Source of the DNA: Trueperaceae bacterium | GTDB taxonomy: Bacteria; Deinococcota; Deinococci; Deinococcales; Trueperaceae | Direction: 5' to 3' | Length of the DNA: 64,000 nt | NCBI GenBank assembly: GCA_020354625.1 | Contig: CP070651.1 | Span: forward strand, 69,597 to 133,596 | Shown: positions 44,054 through 53,356 of the stretch, in pieces | Position numbering within the stretch: position 1 is the first letter of the stretch | Layout: the number at the start of each line of letters is the position of its first letter | Made by a program: the position numbers and the translations under genes | Notes under the pieces: model-generated | Databases searched by the model: none | What the model was told of the DNA's origin: nothing | The model's input: the letters and a program-made list of their open reading frames with translations, nothing else

Positions 44054-44080
44054 AACCGACCTCCATCCAGTTCGATCTAG

Positions 44081-44983
44081 CTATTCTTCCAGGCCGAGCG
44101 GGGTAATCTGTAAGAAAGCTATTGGAGTCTCCCTCACGGCAACTCCCTCAGGGAGCTCCAAACGAACGGGTAGAGTATAACGGCCTGGTGTAATCTCGCC
44201 TGTAGCGAACTCTACCGATCCTCGGATCTCCGACAAGGTATCGAGGATCGACGCCGGACCGTAAACCGTGACAAGGCTCGGATCGCCCCTCGTAGTAACC
44301 GTCCCCATGACGGTTGTGGGAGGTGTGATGACCAAGCGTAACTCACGGACTTCGAAGATCGGCTTCCTTGTCAACTCTATCGTGACGGAATCGGGTTCGA
44401 GATACACTCCCGGCACAGGTATACCCTCTTGATTGACAGCGTATAGAGAGGCGGTACCCTCACGATCGTTTAACACGACCCCTACTGCGCGTTCGATCTG
44501 CTCGAGCTGTCCGCTACGACCTCGAACGACGATTGTCTCGGGGCTGTAGACGATCTCATAGGTCTGATCTACAGGGGGTTTGGCGAGAACCGATACGTCA
44601 ACCGGAACAGTTTCTGCACGTAGGGCGTCGACCGAGCCGATCACATTTCTGGGAATGGTACGCAGCAGTGAGATGTTGGAAGGGGCTTGCACGTCGATCT
44701 CCTTTTGAAAGCTACCGGTGATGCCGCTTAAATCTAGAGTTGCGACAAAATGGTCGGGTCGTAGGCGATTTATTCTGCTGCTCGGCCCTGACACGGTGAC
44801 TTCGACAAAATCGGGTAAACCGATTGCAACACTTCCCCCTTCGACACCGTCGATGCTGATCGGTATGAGCAGGCTTCGCTGGGTAACCGAGGGATCGTTG
44901 AGGGAGATAAAAACCCAAAACAGTGTGGCCAATAGGAGCGCCCCCAATTTATGAGGCCAGTTGTGGGTCAGAATCTTGATCAT
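44081..44983 (-). CDS. cdaR: YbbR-domain protein, CdaA regulator
   Basis: One N-terminal membrane helix (HKLGALLLATLFWVFISL) is followed by an extracytoplasmic chain of about three YbbR repeats (for example IPISIDGVEGGSVAIGLPDFVEVTVSGPSSRINRL; PIFEVRELRLVITPPTTVMGTVTTRGDPSLVTVYGPASIL). YbbR proteins bind the diadenylate cyclase CdaA and tune c-di-AMP output. Its start overlaps the cdaA stop by four bases, supporting the pair. It has 300 residues. Confidence 0.87.
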   Translation of the reverse strand: MIKILTHNWPHKLGALLLATLFWVFISLNDPSVTQRSLLIPISIDGVEGGSVAIGLPDFVEVTVSGPSSRINRLRPDHFVATLDLSGITGSFQKEIDVQAPSNISLLRTIPRNVIGSVDALRAETVPVDVSVLAKPPVDQTYEIVYSPETIVVRGRSGQLEQIERAVGVVLNDREGTASLYAVNQEGIPVPGVYLEPDSVTIELTRKPIFEVRELRLVITPPTTVMGTVTTRGDPSLVTVYGPASILDTLSEIRGSVEFATGEITPGRYTLPVRLELPEGVAVRETPIAFLQITPLGLEE

Positions 44984-45726
44984 TCCCGATAGACCTCCCG
45001 CAGCGATTTCAATACGTCTGCCGGAGCGATATCGGTCTTCAAGGCTCCATCTGTTGCCAGGCTGACCGTGCCACGCTCTTCGCTGATTATGATGACCAGC
45101 GCATCGGTGGCTTCAGATAGACCGAGCCCGGCTCGGTGTCGAGTCCCGAGCTTGGTCGACCATCCTTCACGTCTCTCCGAAAGTGGAAATACCGTGCCCG
45201 CAAAGGTGATGATGTCTTCTCGTATGAGTACTCCACCGTCGTGTAGAGGACCCCGTGAGGCGAAAAGGGTCTGCAAAAGAGCTGCTGATACCGGTGAATT
45301 AAGAGGTGTACCGGTCTGACCGTACTCGTTTAGAGGCGTGTGTCTTTCGATGGCGATAAGCGCTCCCTGGCGTTGGGTGGCGAGTTCACGAACCGCAGTC
45401 ATAATCGCTTGAACGGGGTCACTGCCCGTGCTTCGGCCCAGGCGTCCGCGACCGACGCGCTCGAGGGCGGCTCTCAGCTCGGGTTGGAACACGATGATAA
45501 TGGCGATGAAGCCGACTGGAGCGATGCGATCGAACAACCACTTCGTGGCCTGCAACTGTAGTTGCGTCACAATGAACCAGAGTGCGGTTAATGTGGCGAG
45601 GCCGCGAAATACATTCCAGGCTCGTGAACCGATAAGCAACTTGTACCCCTGGTAAAGGAGCACCGTAATGATGAGAATATCGATTACATCGACAAGTTCG
45701 AAGGTTTCGATGAAAATGAAAGGCAA
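44980..45726 (-). CDS. cdaA: Diadenylate cyclase CdaA
   Basis: The membrane enzyme makes c-di-AMP from two ATP. Three N-terminal spans (about residues 10-75) precede the DAC domain with GALIAIERHTPL, the catalytic LHDGGVLIRED near 160 and GTRHRAGLGLSE near 195. It has 248 residues. The TTG start has GGAGGGTG upstream. It leads a minus-strand run cdaA-cdaR-def-fmt-der, joining second-messenger and translation functions. Confidence 0.93.
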   Translation of the reverse strand: MPFIFIETFELVDVIDILIITVLLYQGYKLLIGSRAWNVFRGLATLTALWFIVTQLQLQATKWLFDRIAPVGFIAIIIVFQPELRAALERVGRGRLGRSTGSDPVQAIMTAVRELATQRQGALIAIERHTPLNEYGQTGTPLNSPVSAALLQTLFASRGPLHDGGVLIREDIITFAGTVFPLSERREGWSTKLGTRHRAGLGLSEATDALVIIISEERGTVSLATDGALKTDIAPADVLKSLREVYRE

Positions 45727-45943
45727 AGAACACCCTCCAGATGGGTTGGATCGTCCATAAATTTGTACGGTGGCGCGGTGCCCGTACCGGAAGCTGTCAA
45801 GCCCAATTTACGATACCACAGCGAAACACCGTGCTGTTTGAGACGAGCTGATGACCTCTCGATCCAGAGACAAGAACGTATCGCTTTCAAGCTACCAAAA
45901 TTGAGGGGAGACCGGGTTACACTACTCTCCGTGGAGGTGTACC

Positions 45944-47033
45944 ATGCAACAACTGCGCGTAAGACTCGATGCCCTACGGGGGTATCTTTGATCTGGTTGC
46001 CAAGAGGGAGCGCTTGCAAGCCCTCGAGCCGAGCTTAAACGATCCCGACCTATGGAACGACCAAGCCAAGGCTCGCCAGGTTACCCAAGAGGCAAAACGC
46101 TTATCGAAGGTCCTATCTGCCTTTGATACGTTGGAGAGCGATGTCGATGGGCTTATCGAACTTTTCGAGATCGCTGGTCCTGATGAACTCGATGAACTCG
46201 AAGAGGAACGTAGCCGGGTCGAAGGAGATCTCGACACGCTTTACCGCGAGACACTTTTCGGCGGGGAGTACGATGAGCGGCCGGCTATCCTCACTATCAA
46301 GCCAGGTGCCGGTGGCACCGAATCGTCCGATTGGGCAGGAATGTTGCTGCGCATGTACAGACGCTTTGCGGAGCGTCAGGGTCTTGTCGTCGAGGTTCTC
46401 GATATCGTTGCGAGCGCTACTGCGCCCAACGGTATAGATGTTGCACAGCTGATCGTACGGGGTGATCGTGCTTACGGCTTGTTAAGGGTCGAAAGCGGCG
46501 TTCACCGGTTGGTCCGTGTCAGCCCCTTCGATGCTCAAAACCGCCGTCATACCAGCTTCGCTTCGGTTGAGGTCGTTCCAGAAATCGACGATAGCATCGA
46601 TATCGATATCGAGCCGAGTGATCTGCGCATCGATGTGTTCCGTTCTAGTGGTCCCGGGGGGCAGTCTGTCAATACCACCGATTCTGCGGTTCGGATCGTC
46701 TATAGGGTGGGTACTCCTGAAGAGATCGTCGTGACATGCCAAGACGGCAAGTCACAGATCAAGAATCGGGAGAAGGCCATGGCGGTGCTGCGCAGTCGGT
46801 TATGGGAACGCGAAGAGAGGCGCCGTAAAGAGGAACAGCTGAAAGCGCGTGGTGAGCAGAAGGCTATCGAGTGGGGATCGCAGATACGGAGCTACGTGCT
46901 CGACAAGCAGTATGTCAAAGATCATCGCAACGGTGGAATGTATCACGAACCCGACAAGATTCTAGACGGCGATATCAGCTCGCTCATCTGGGCGGGTCTC
47001 GAGTGGTCGGCGGGGGCTGATGGCCGGGGCTGA
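45944..47033 (+). CDS. prfB: Peptide chain release factor 2, +1 programmed frameshift
   Basis: RF2 reads UGA and UAA stops. Sixteen codons from ATG 45944 (MQQLRVRLDALRGYL) end at TGA 45989-45991; the remaining 347 residues continue in the +1 frame from 45990. The shift site CTTTGA with an internal Shine-Dalgarno-like CGGGGG just before it is the classical autoregulatory signal. The body carries the GGQ loop (FRSSGPGGQSVNTTDSAVRI) and an SPF-type recognition motif (VRVSPFD). GGAGGT precedes the ATG. TACACT at about 45919 may be the -10 box. Confidence 0.96.
45978..45991 (+). promoter_or_regulatory. RF2 frameshift signal
   Basis: CGGGGG, then TAT, then CTT TGA: the anti-Shine-Dalgarno interaction and slippery CTT codon precede an in-frame TGA. 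Low RF2 makes ribosomes pause at TGA and slip to the +1 frame, raising RF2. Confidence 0.93.
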
Positions 47034-47179
47034 TCCTTACGCACCCGCCTCATGGTGAAAAGGACGTCGGCAGGGACTAGAGCCGACTCCATCTTCGAGT
47101 GCACCGGTGAGGATCGTGAACGGCTACGATTTTCATGATCATCGATATCGATCTCTGACCTTTTCGAGAGGAGCTGTAT

Positions 47180-48211
47180 GTGACAGCAGATCTCATCAGG
47201 GCAATCAAAAGCCTTGGGCTCGGTTTCGAGCAAAGCCGAGTGACCGACACCGCTGGGGCGATTGCGTCCTACCGAGCATTGACCTCGGGGATGGGGGCGT
47301 TGCTGATACCGCTCCTCGGGGTGACCCCGTTTCGAGTGACGGGTCAAGATCGACTCGATTTCCTACATGGACAACTTTCCAATCAGGTGAAGAACCTTCC
47401 CGAAGGAGGTTGCAACGAGGCGCTCCTGCTCAACGCCAAGGGACATGCTCTGGCTCAAATGACTGTCTGTCGGCGTAGTGACGACGTCTACCTAGCCGTC
47501 GATGAGGAGAGTGGGGATTTGGTCGCGAAACACCTCGATGACCATATCATTTTCGATCAAGTCTCCTTGGAGAACGTGTCTGGAAGCGTTACTACGTTTA
47601 CCCTGCTCGGATCATCTGCGACGGAACTAATCAGAGAACAAGTGGGTGTGGTACCCGAAGAAGGGCGCTTTGCCCAATACCCGCTTCAGGCGGGTATGGT
47701 TCTTGTCCATCCGTCGAAACGCACGGCCTGGAGCGGTTTCGATCTCCATGTCTTGACACGTGATGCCCCGGGCCTTCTGCACAAGTTTGTCGAGGCTGGG
47801 GTCCAGCCCGCAGGCGAATCGGTACTCGAGATGTTGCGAGTCGAAGCGGGTATTCCGAGAGCGGAGCGTGAGGCAGGTGCGGGGGTTCTACCTCAAGAGT
47901 CTGGCTTGGAAGGGATGGTTTCCTACCGAAAGGGCTGTTATCTCGGACAAGAAATCATGGCGCGTATCGAAGCGCGCGGGACGGTGCGGCGTTCGCTTAC
48001 GGGGCTTTCCCTCTCTGGTTGGCCCGGACCGGGTCGTCACGAAATCAGCCAAGCGGGCAAGGTGGTTGGTCGGGTAGGAACGGTCTTGGAGCACCCGGAA
48101 TTGGGAGTTGTTGCCCTCGCAGTTGTGCGCTGTGATGTGGAGCTGGGAAGTGAGTTATGGGTCGGTGAGAGCCTGGCAAAACGGGTTGAACTACCCTTTT
48201 TGCAACCGTAG
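47180..48211 (+). CDS. ygfZ: Folate-binding protein YgfZ
   Basis: A GcvT-like protein that uses tetrahydrofolate and supports Fe-S cluster enzymes. The diagnostic YgfZ motif KGCYLGQEIMARIEARG is near residue 256, and the N-terminal VTGQDRLDFLHGQLSNQV is also typical. About 343 residues. GTG 47180 follows GAGGAG. The 146 bases before it include a GTCGGC/GCCGAC hairpin without a T-run. Clients in the window could be IspG and the DUF512 radical SAM protein (inference). Confidence 0.9.
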   Translation: MTADLIRAIKSLGLGFEQSRVTDTAGAIASYRALTSGMGALLIPLLGVTPFRVTGQDRLDFLHGQLSNQVKNLPEGGCNEALLLNAKGHALAQMTVCRRSDDVYLAVDEESGDLVAKHLDDHIIFDQVSLENVSGSVTTFTLLGSSATELIREQVGVVPEEGRFAQYPLQAGMVLVHPSKRTAWSGFDLHVLTRDAPGLLHKFVEAGVQPAGESVLEMLRVEAGIPRAEREAGAGVLPQESGLEGMVSYRKGCYLGQEIMARIEARGTVRRSLTGLSLSGWPGPGRHEISQAGKVVGRVGTVLEHPELGVVALAVVRCDVELGSELWVGESLAKRVELPFLQP

Positions 48212-48262
48212 CAGGGTCGATCGGGATAGAACACCAAGGTACTTACAGGCGGTTCCAATAGC

Positions 48263-48268
48263 TATAAT
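48263..48268 (+). promoter_or_regulatory. -10 box of mutB
   Basis: A consensus TATAAT ends nine bases before the ATG at 48278, leaving a leader of only a few bases. No Shine-Dalgarno sequence is present. Confidence 0.6.
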
Positions 48269-48277
48269 GCTTAAAGC

Positions 48278-49924
48278 ATGAAGTCTAAACGGCGTTGGTA
48301 TAAGGAAGTTTATCGTCCAGTGACTGAACGGCATCCTGAGCGAGACTACCCGTTTAAGACGCTGTCCGATATCGAAGTAGAACCCGTCTACACCCACGAG
48401 GACTTGACGGACTTCGATCCAGAGGAAGAACTCGGCTATCCCGGGCAGTACCCTTTTACACGAGGAGTACAAGCGTCTATGTACCGCGGCCGGCTCTGGA
48501 CGATGCGAATGTTTGCTGGCTTCGGCACGGCCGAGCAGACGAATAAACGGTTTAGAGCGCTGTTGGATGCTGGGCAGACCGGTTTGTCGACCGCCTTCGA
48601 CCTTCCGACGCTGATGGGCTATGATAGCGATCATCCGATGAGCAGGGGGGAGGTCGGTAAGTGTGGGGTGGCGGTCTCTTCGCTTGCCGATATGGAGGTT
48701 CTTTTCGCGGGAATCGATCCTGCCAAGGTAACGACTTCGATGACGATCAATAGCCCGGCAAATGCAATTTGGGCAATGTATCTAGCGATGGCACAGCGTA
48801 AGGGTGCTTCTTGGGATAGCGTGGGTGGTACCATCCAAAACGATATTCTCAAGGAGTTTATCGCTCAAAAGGAGTACATCTTTCCGCCGAAACCGAGTGT
48901 AAAATTGGTTATCGATACCTTCGAGTGGGGGCCAAAAAACGTACCACGCTGGAACTTTATCAGTGTTTCCGGCTATCACATCCGCGAGGCCGGGTCGACT
49001 GCAGTCCAGGAGTTGGCCTTCACGTTATATAACGGAATTCACTATGTGCAACAGGCGCTCGAGCGGGGTATCGCTATCGACGATTTTGCTCCGCGCATCA
49101 GTTTCTTTTTCAATGTCCACAACGATTTCTTTGAAGAGATCGCCAAGTTTCGTGCCGCACGAAGAATTTGGGCTAGGCAGATGAGGGAGCGTTTTGGTGC
49201 CACCAATGAAAAGTCCTGGATGCTGCGTACACATGCGCAGACTGCCGGTGTGTCGCTGGCCGCCCAACAGCCTCTTGTCAACATCGCTCGTGTTGCGGTT
49301 CAGGCCTTGGCCGGTGTGCTAGGTGGCACCAATAGTTTGCACACAGATGCGTTTGACGAGGCCTTGGCGCTCCCCACCGAGGAAGCCGCCAAGGTTGCCC
49401 TGCGCACCCAGCAGGTTATCGCTTACGAAACCGGTGTCGGCCACACCGTCGATCCGTTGGCAGGGTCTTACTACCTCGAGCATCTTACCGATGAAATGGA
49501 GAGGCGCTGTCTTGCATACTTCGATCAGATCGATGCGATCGGTGGCGTTGAGGCAGCGATCGAGACGGGGTTTTTTGCCCACGAAATCGGTGAAGCGAGC
49601 TACCGGCAACAGCGTGAGATCGATCGACGAGAGCGTTTCGTGGTGGGTGTCAACTCCTTTGTTGAAGAGCACCCCGAGATACCCCTGCAACTTGTCGATT
49701 CTGAGGTACAGCGGGTGCAGTTAGAGCGCTTGGAGCGTGTGAGAAGAGAGCGTGATTCACATCGAGTGGATGGTGCTTTGGCAGCGCTCAGAGAGGCCGC
49801 TGTCGATGGGAGGAACACGATGCCGGCTTTTCTCGAAGCTGCCCACGCTCTTTGTACGCTCGGGGAGCAGATGGATGTTCTCCGCAACGTCTATGGCGTC
49901 TATGAGGAGCCAGTCACCATCTAG
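48278..49924 (+). CDS. mutB: Methylmalonyl-CoA mutase, catalytic (alpha) chain
   Basis: The TIM-barrel substrate domain of the B12 mutase that interconverts methylmalonyl-CoA and succinyl-CoA. At 548 residues it lacks the cobalamin domain, which is a separate gene just downstream. Markers are [32 protein letters not shown] with the CoA-site Tyr and Arg near 69-85, [41 protein letters not shown] and [19 protein letters not shown]. The family also includes ethylmalonyl- and isobutyryl-CoA mutases; the YRGRLWTMR wording favours methylmalonyl. Confidence 0.93.
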   Translation: MKSKRRWYKEVYRPVTERHPERDYPFKTLSDIEVEPVYTHEDLTDFDPEEELGYPGQYPFTRGVQASMYRGRLWTMRMFAGFGTAEQTNKRFRALLDAGQTGLSTAFDLPTLMGYDSDHPMSRGEVGKCGVAVSSLADMEVLFAGIDPAKVTTSMTINSPANAIWAMYLAMAQRKGASWDSVGGTIQNDILKEFIAQKEYIFPPKPSVKLVIDTFEWGPKNVPRWNFISVSGYHIREAGSTAVQELAFTLYNGIHYVQQALERGIAIDDFAPRISFFFNVHNDFFEEIAKFRAARRIWARQMRERFGATNEKSWMLRTHAQTAGVSLAAQQPLVNIARVAVQALAGVLGGTNSLHTDAFDEALALPTEEAAKVALRTQQVIAYETGVGHTVDPLAGSYYLEHLTDEMERRCLAYFDQIDAIGGVEAAIETGFFAHEIGEASYRQQREIDRRERFVVGVNSFVEEHPEIPLQLVDSEVQRVQLERLERVRRERDSHRVDGALAALREAAVDGRNTMPAFLEAAHALCTLGEQMDVLRNVYGVYEEPVTI

Positions 49925-49962
49925 AGGAGCAGTGTCGTGACCGGGGGTGTGATCGAGACGAG

Positions 49963-50361
49963 ATGAGCAAAAAGATGCGCGTACTGATAGCCAAGCCGGG
50001 GCTTGACGGCCACGATCGTGGAGCCAAGGTTGTGGCGCGAGCACTCCGGGATGCAGGTATCGAGGTCATCTATACCGGTCTTCGGCAGACTTCAGAGATG
50101 ATTGTTCGGGCTGCGATCCAGGAGGATGTAGATGCGGTGGGCCTGTCTGTTCTCTCAGGAGCGCACATGCACTATTTTCGCGAGGTCATAGACGGGCTTC
50201 GAGCGAAGGGCGCGGATGACATCGTGTTGTTCGGTGGTGGAATCATTCCCGATCAAGATATCGGAGCGCTAAAGGCGATGGGTGTGCTGGCTGTATTTAC
50301 TCCTGGGGCATCTACGCAGGAGATCGTCGATTTTCTTCACAAGGTAGTAGCTCAGAACTAG
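49963..50361 (+). CDS. Methylmalonyl-CoA mutase, cobalamin-binding chain
   Basis: A 132-residue B12-binding domain. The base-off motif [18 protein letters not shown] near residue 15 supplies the cobalt-ligating His; LSVLSGAHM near 68 and [11 protein letters not shown] near 95 complete the Rossmann-like fold. It completes the mutase together with the preceding gene, 38 bases upstream. Its cofactor would be made by the PduO enzyme at 19.2 kb. Confidence 0.94.
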   Translation: MSKKMRVLIAKPGLDGHDRGAKVVARALRDAGIEVIYTGLRQTSEMIVRAAIQEDVDAVGLSVLSGAHMHYFREVIDGLRAKGADDIVLFGGGIIPDQDIGALKAMGVLAVFTPGASTQEIVDFLHKVVAQN

Positions 50362-50878
50362 GTGGCTTATACCTAATGATGGTGTCCCGTCGTTTGGCCC
50401 AGCGTAACTGAGCCAAACAAACGAGCGTGCCAGACGAAAAAACGATGATCGAAGGACCGATCGATCAACGGGTTTCGTTCTAACATTCGAGATGCCTGGC
50501 CTCGGTTATGGGATCACGAAAACCTCGGTTATGGGATCACGGAAACGGAGTGGCTTCACGCGAAGGTCTGGCGCACGTCTCGCGGTCGCCCGAGCCCGAC
50601 AGGAAATAAGCGTTCGATGTGGTGTTTGGACGACGGCCCTGCTCATCGAAAACCCGATCAGGTCTCGGATGGCGTCGGTGAGTGAGGCGTGCGTGTGTGA
50701 TGCCAAAGTTGCCAAGAAGTGAAAAGGGCTCGAACCGATACCCCCTTCTGTTTTAAGGCTTGTTGACGTGCACCACTGAGACTTGGTATTGTTCCACACG
50801 ACATAAATCGTCGTCCTCTTCGCAGGGTTTGACCTGGTTGGTAGTGAAAAACACAGAGGAGATGGGGAGATCGTTGGG
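50362..50878. other. Gene-poor interval with hairpin and 23-bp tandem repeat
   Basis: No reading frame here looks like a gene by codon pattern or start signal. A hairpin GTTTGGC/GCCAAAC (50392-50398 with 50412-50418, three more inner pairs) follows the mutase and may end its transcript, although it lacks a T-run. A 23-base unit (CCTCGGTTATGGGATCACGA...) is repeated in tandem at 50500-50545 with one change. I see no known RNA gene. Confidence 0.55.
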
Positions 50879-51871
50879 ATGAAGTGTAGGATTACCTATG
50901 TTTTTATGTTGTTGTTTTTGTCTTTTCCCATCGGTTTTGCCAGCGGTTATGCACTAAAGAAAATTGAGAGTGGCGATACGCTCGGGGAGCTTGCCAGCCG
51001 GTACGATGTGCCTCTCGATGTCCTCATGTCTTTCAACGATCTCGATTCGGTCACGATCTTTCCAGGCCAAATGATCAAGATCCCCTATATTCAAGCGAGA
51101 GGGGGGGTGGCAGCGTTCGCCCCCAATCCTCCACCGCTGTTCAAGCGCCATACCTTGGCGGCTGGTGAGACCATCAGCGGTGTAATTCAAAGGTATGGAC
51201 TCACGGTCCCTTCGTTGGTGGGGGCGAATCCTGATCTCTCTTCTCTCGATCGCCTACCGGTCGGTATCGAGCTGTTGATCCCACCTGCAGAGGGTTTGGT
51301 GGTCACGCTGCAAGAGGAAGAGACCTTACCCGATATCATCTCTAGATACGATATCGACCCGATTACGCTTGCCAAAGCCAACGAGCTCTACTCGCTCTCA
51401 GATGTATCTAGCGGGATGATGTTGTTCCTCCCCGGCGTCAAACCGGTTGAGTCGCTCGAGAGGCTCGCGAGGGTTCGGGAGATGGAAAATCGGTATATCT
51501 GGCCTGTGCATGGGCGCATCACATCCTACTTCGGTCGACGCAACCTCGGTTTGGGCACATCGAACTTCCATCGAGGGATCGATATTGCAGCCCCATACGG
51601 AACGTTGGTTGTCGCCTCGAGAAGTGGCACGGTAAGTTTCGCGGGATGGTCGAGCCAGGGATACGGTAAGCTCGTCAAGATCCGTCACCCTGGTCGTGCT
51701 GAAACTTGGTACGCACACAATAGTGAAATTCTTGTGCGACCCGGTCAGTTCATCGATCAAGGGGAAGTGATCGCCCGCATCGGCTCGACCGGGATCTCGA
51801 CAGGTCCGCACCTACATTTTGAAGTACACGAGGGGAATCGCGCCGACGATCCGCTATCGTTCCTCAGGTAG
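50879..51871 (+). CDS. LysM-containing M23 endopeptidase
   Basis: An exported cell-wall hydrolase. A signal peptide covers residues 1-22. Three LysM peptidoglycan-binding units lie at about 26-65 (IESGDTLGELASRYDVPLDVL), 92-135 and 145-185. The LytM/M23 domain at about 205-330 has zinc ligands in NFHRGIDIAAPYG and HLHFEVHEG, with YAHNSEIL between them. GATGGGGAG precedes the ATG. Usual targets are peptidoglycan cross-links; some members activate amidases. Confidence 0.9.
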   Translation: MKCRITYVFMLLFLSFPIGFASGYALKKIESGDTLGELASRYDVPLDVLMSFNDLDSVTIFPGQMIKIPYIQARGGVAAFAPNPPPLFKRHTLAAGETISGVIQRYGLTVPSLVGANPDLSSLDRLPVGIELLIPPAEGLVVTLQEEETLPDIISRYDIDPITLAKANELYSLSDVSSGMMLFLPGVKPVESLERLARVREMENRYIWPVHGRITSYFGRRNLGLGTSNFHRGIDIAAPYGTLVVASRSGTVSFAGWSSQGYGKLVKIRHPGRAETWYAHNSEILVRPGQFIDQGEVIARIGSTGISTGPHLHFEVHEGNRADDPLSFLR

Positions 51872-51888
51872 TCGTTTGGCGGGGGGTC

Positions 51889-52590
51889 TCAGCTCTGCTT
51901 GGCCCACAAGATACGCCCACAACTAGGGCAGCGGGTGATCCCTTTTCCCTTAAGCGCCTTTTGAACCACGTGGATGGGCAGTTTTACGTTGCATCCACCG
52001 CAGCGTTGATTTTTTACCACGAGCACGAGCCCGAGACCCCTCCGAGCCCGGCGGACCTGCTCGTACTGTTTGAGCAGTGGTTTTTCGATCGTGGCAGCGA
52101 TCGCGTTGCGCTGAGACGTCACAGTCCGAATTCGTTCCTCGAGATCAGCAAGGCGGGCATTCTCTCGATCGGAGAGCTCGCCTAATTTCGGCGTGAGCTC
52201 GGACAACTCGTTCTGGAGATCCGCTATTTCATCTGCAAGCTGTTCGAGCTTCTCCATAAGCGGCAGGGTGTCTTCTTCAAGCTCCTGAACCCGGGTGGCA
52301 AATTGAAGCTCCTGGTTCTGATATTGGGTGGCTTCTTTGCTGCTTCCGGCACGCAGAGCAGAGGTGACTGCTGCTTTGCGTCGTGCCTCCAAGCCCTCGA
52401 GTTCAAGCTCGTTTTGTCGTACTTGTAGTCTTAGTTTTTCGTGTTCCTGTTGAGTGGTGTGGAGTTTTCTCTCCAGGGCGTCCTTCTGCCCTTGTAAGGT
52501 GATGAGTTCGGGTGGGGTCTGACCTTTTTCCTCGTGCAGATTGTCCAACTCTAAATCGTGTGCCTGAACATCGGTTAAATATTCCAACAT
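51889..52590 (-). CDS. Coiled-coil protein with C-terminal C4 zinc ribbon
   Basis: A 233-residue protein. Residues 1-175 form a long heptad-rich coiled coil (LEELEQ-type runs such as LQGQKDALERKLHTTQQEHEKL), and the last 50 residues hold a zinc ribbon with CGGC and CPSC pairs (NQRCGGCNVKLP, ITRCPSCGRILW). The family is widespread and of unclear role, often linked to nucleic-acid or ribosome work. The ATG at 52590 has GGAGAGAG upstream; a frame extends further to 52842, but an intrinsic terminator lies in that extension. Confidence 0.82.
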   Translation of the reverse strand: MLEYLTDVQAHDLELDNLHEEKGQTPPELITLQGQKDALERKLHTTQQEHEKLRLQVRQNELELEGLEARRKAAVTSALRAGSSKEATQYQNQELQFATRVQELEEDTLPLMEKLEQLADEIADLQNELSELTPKLGELSDRENARLADLEERIRTVTSQRNAIAATIEKPLLKQYEQVRRARRGLGLVLVVKNQRCGGCNVKLPIHVVQKALKGKGITRCPSCGRILWAKQS

Positions 52591-52620
52591 CAGCTCTCTC
52601 CACCGAGGGGGACAAGGCAG

Positions 52621-52654
52621 AAAAAAACCCCGCTCGGGCAACTCCAAGCGGGGT
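52621..52654 (-). terminator. Intrinsic terminator in the leader of the zinc-ribbon gene
   Basis: On the minus strand ACCCCGCTTGG pairs with CCGAGCGGGGT (11 pairs, one G-T) around a 6-base loop and is followed by seven T. It ends 31 bases before the ATG at 52590. A TACACT box at 52701-52696 could start a transcript about 62-70 nt upstream of the T-run. It would therefore end a short leader RNA unless transcription reads through. Confidence 0.8.
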
Positions 52655-52813
52655 AGGTATGCATACAGCTTTTCGCCAATGGCCTCACAAACTCTAGTGT
52701 AACACGCTTTGTAGAAGCCTTGCTCTGAGTGAACGACGTTCGAAAGGTTTGGGCTAGTGGAATCCACGACAAGAGACAAGGTGGCGATCGAAGGCAGGGT
52801 AAGATGCTTGGCG

Positions 52814-53284
52814 ATGTTCGAAGATTCGGTCGACAATTTCATCTCTCGCTGGCAACGCTACGCTGCCAGTGTGGAGCTCTTTTCGCACATCGAGGGATCC
52901 CCTCTGATCGAATGCAAGGTCGACAAGGCGATCCTACATATCTTTGAGCGCACAGGTCCATACTTCAAAGAACCTGGATTGGCAAAGGTCGTGCTTAATC
53001 CGACAGTCGACGAGGTGCAGTTTAGCCAGGAACAAGAGAGGCTCATCGATGTCATCGGCATTAGTCGGATGAGGTTTAACGGCCTCGTTCTCTCCCAGGA
53101 GGATCGTTTTATCATCGTTGATGCCGGGGTTCCCTTGGTCGTTTCCGTGCAAGGTAGCGTACCGAACGTGCCGATCGAAGGGGTGTGGGTGAGTTGTGAA
53201 TCGATTGCTCCGGTACACGGATTTTTGCTGCCCCGGGTAAGGTCTAGTGCATTGACCGACCTTGCGAATATTGAGGCTGATTGA
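52814..53284 (+). CDS. Protein of unknown function
   Basis: I do not recognise this 156-residue product. It is soluble, mostly beta by look (VDKAILHIFERTGPYFK, FIIVDAGVPLVVSVQGSVPNVPIEGVWVSCE), with no signal peptide. ATG 52814 is chosen; GTG 52757 is possible and would place it across from the zinc-ribbon leader. Codon use is like its neighbours. It precedes the DUF512 gene by 72 bases. Confidence 0.65.
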   Translation: MFEDSVDNFISRWQRYAASVELFSHIEGSPLIECKVDKAILHIFERTGPYFKEPGLAKVVLNPTVDEVQFSQEQERLIDVIGISRMRFNGLVLSQEDRFIIVDAGVPLVVSVQGSVPNVPIEGVWVSCESIAPVHGFLLPRVRSSALTDLANIEAD

Positions 53285-53356
53285 TTCTGGCGGTTTTTGC
53301 CAACAGGTTGTTTGAGCACCACGTCATTTTCGCCGAAGTGCTACACTGACTCGTTT

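Noticed and set aside
50492-50799. Overlapping open frames on both strands in the gap after the mutase
   Set aside because: Neither has a convincing start or codon pattern, and one contains the tandem repeat. They look like chance frames.
51889-52842. A longer 317-residue version of the zinc-ribbon protein
   Set aside because: The extension contains a strong minus-strand terminator and part of a presumed promoter; ATG 52590 has a good Shine-Dalgarno sequence.
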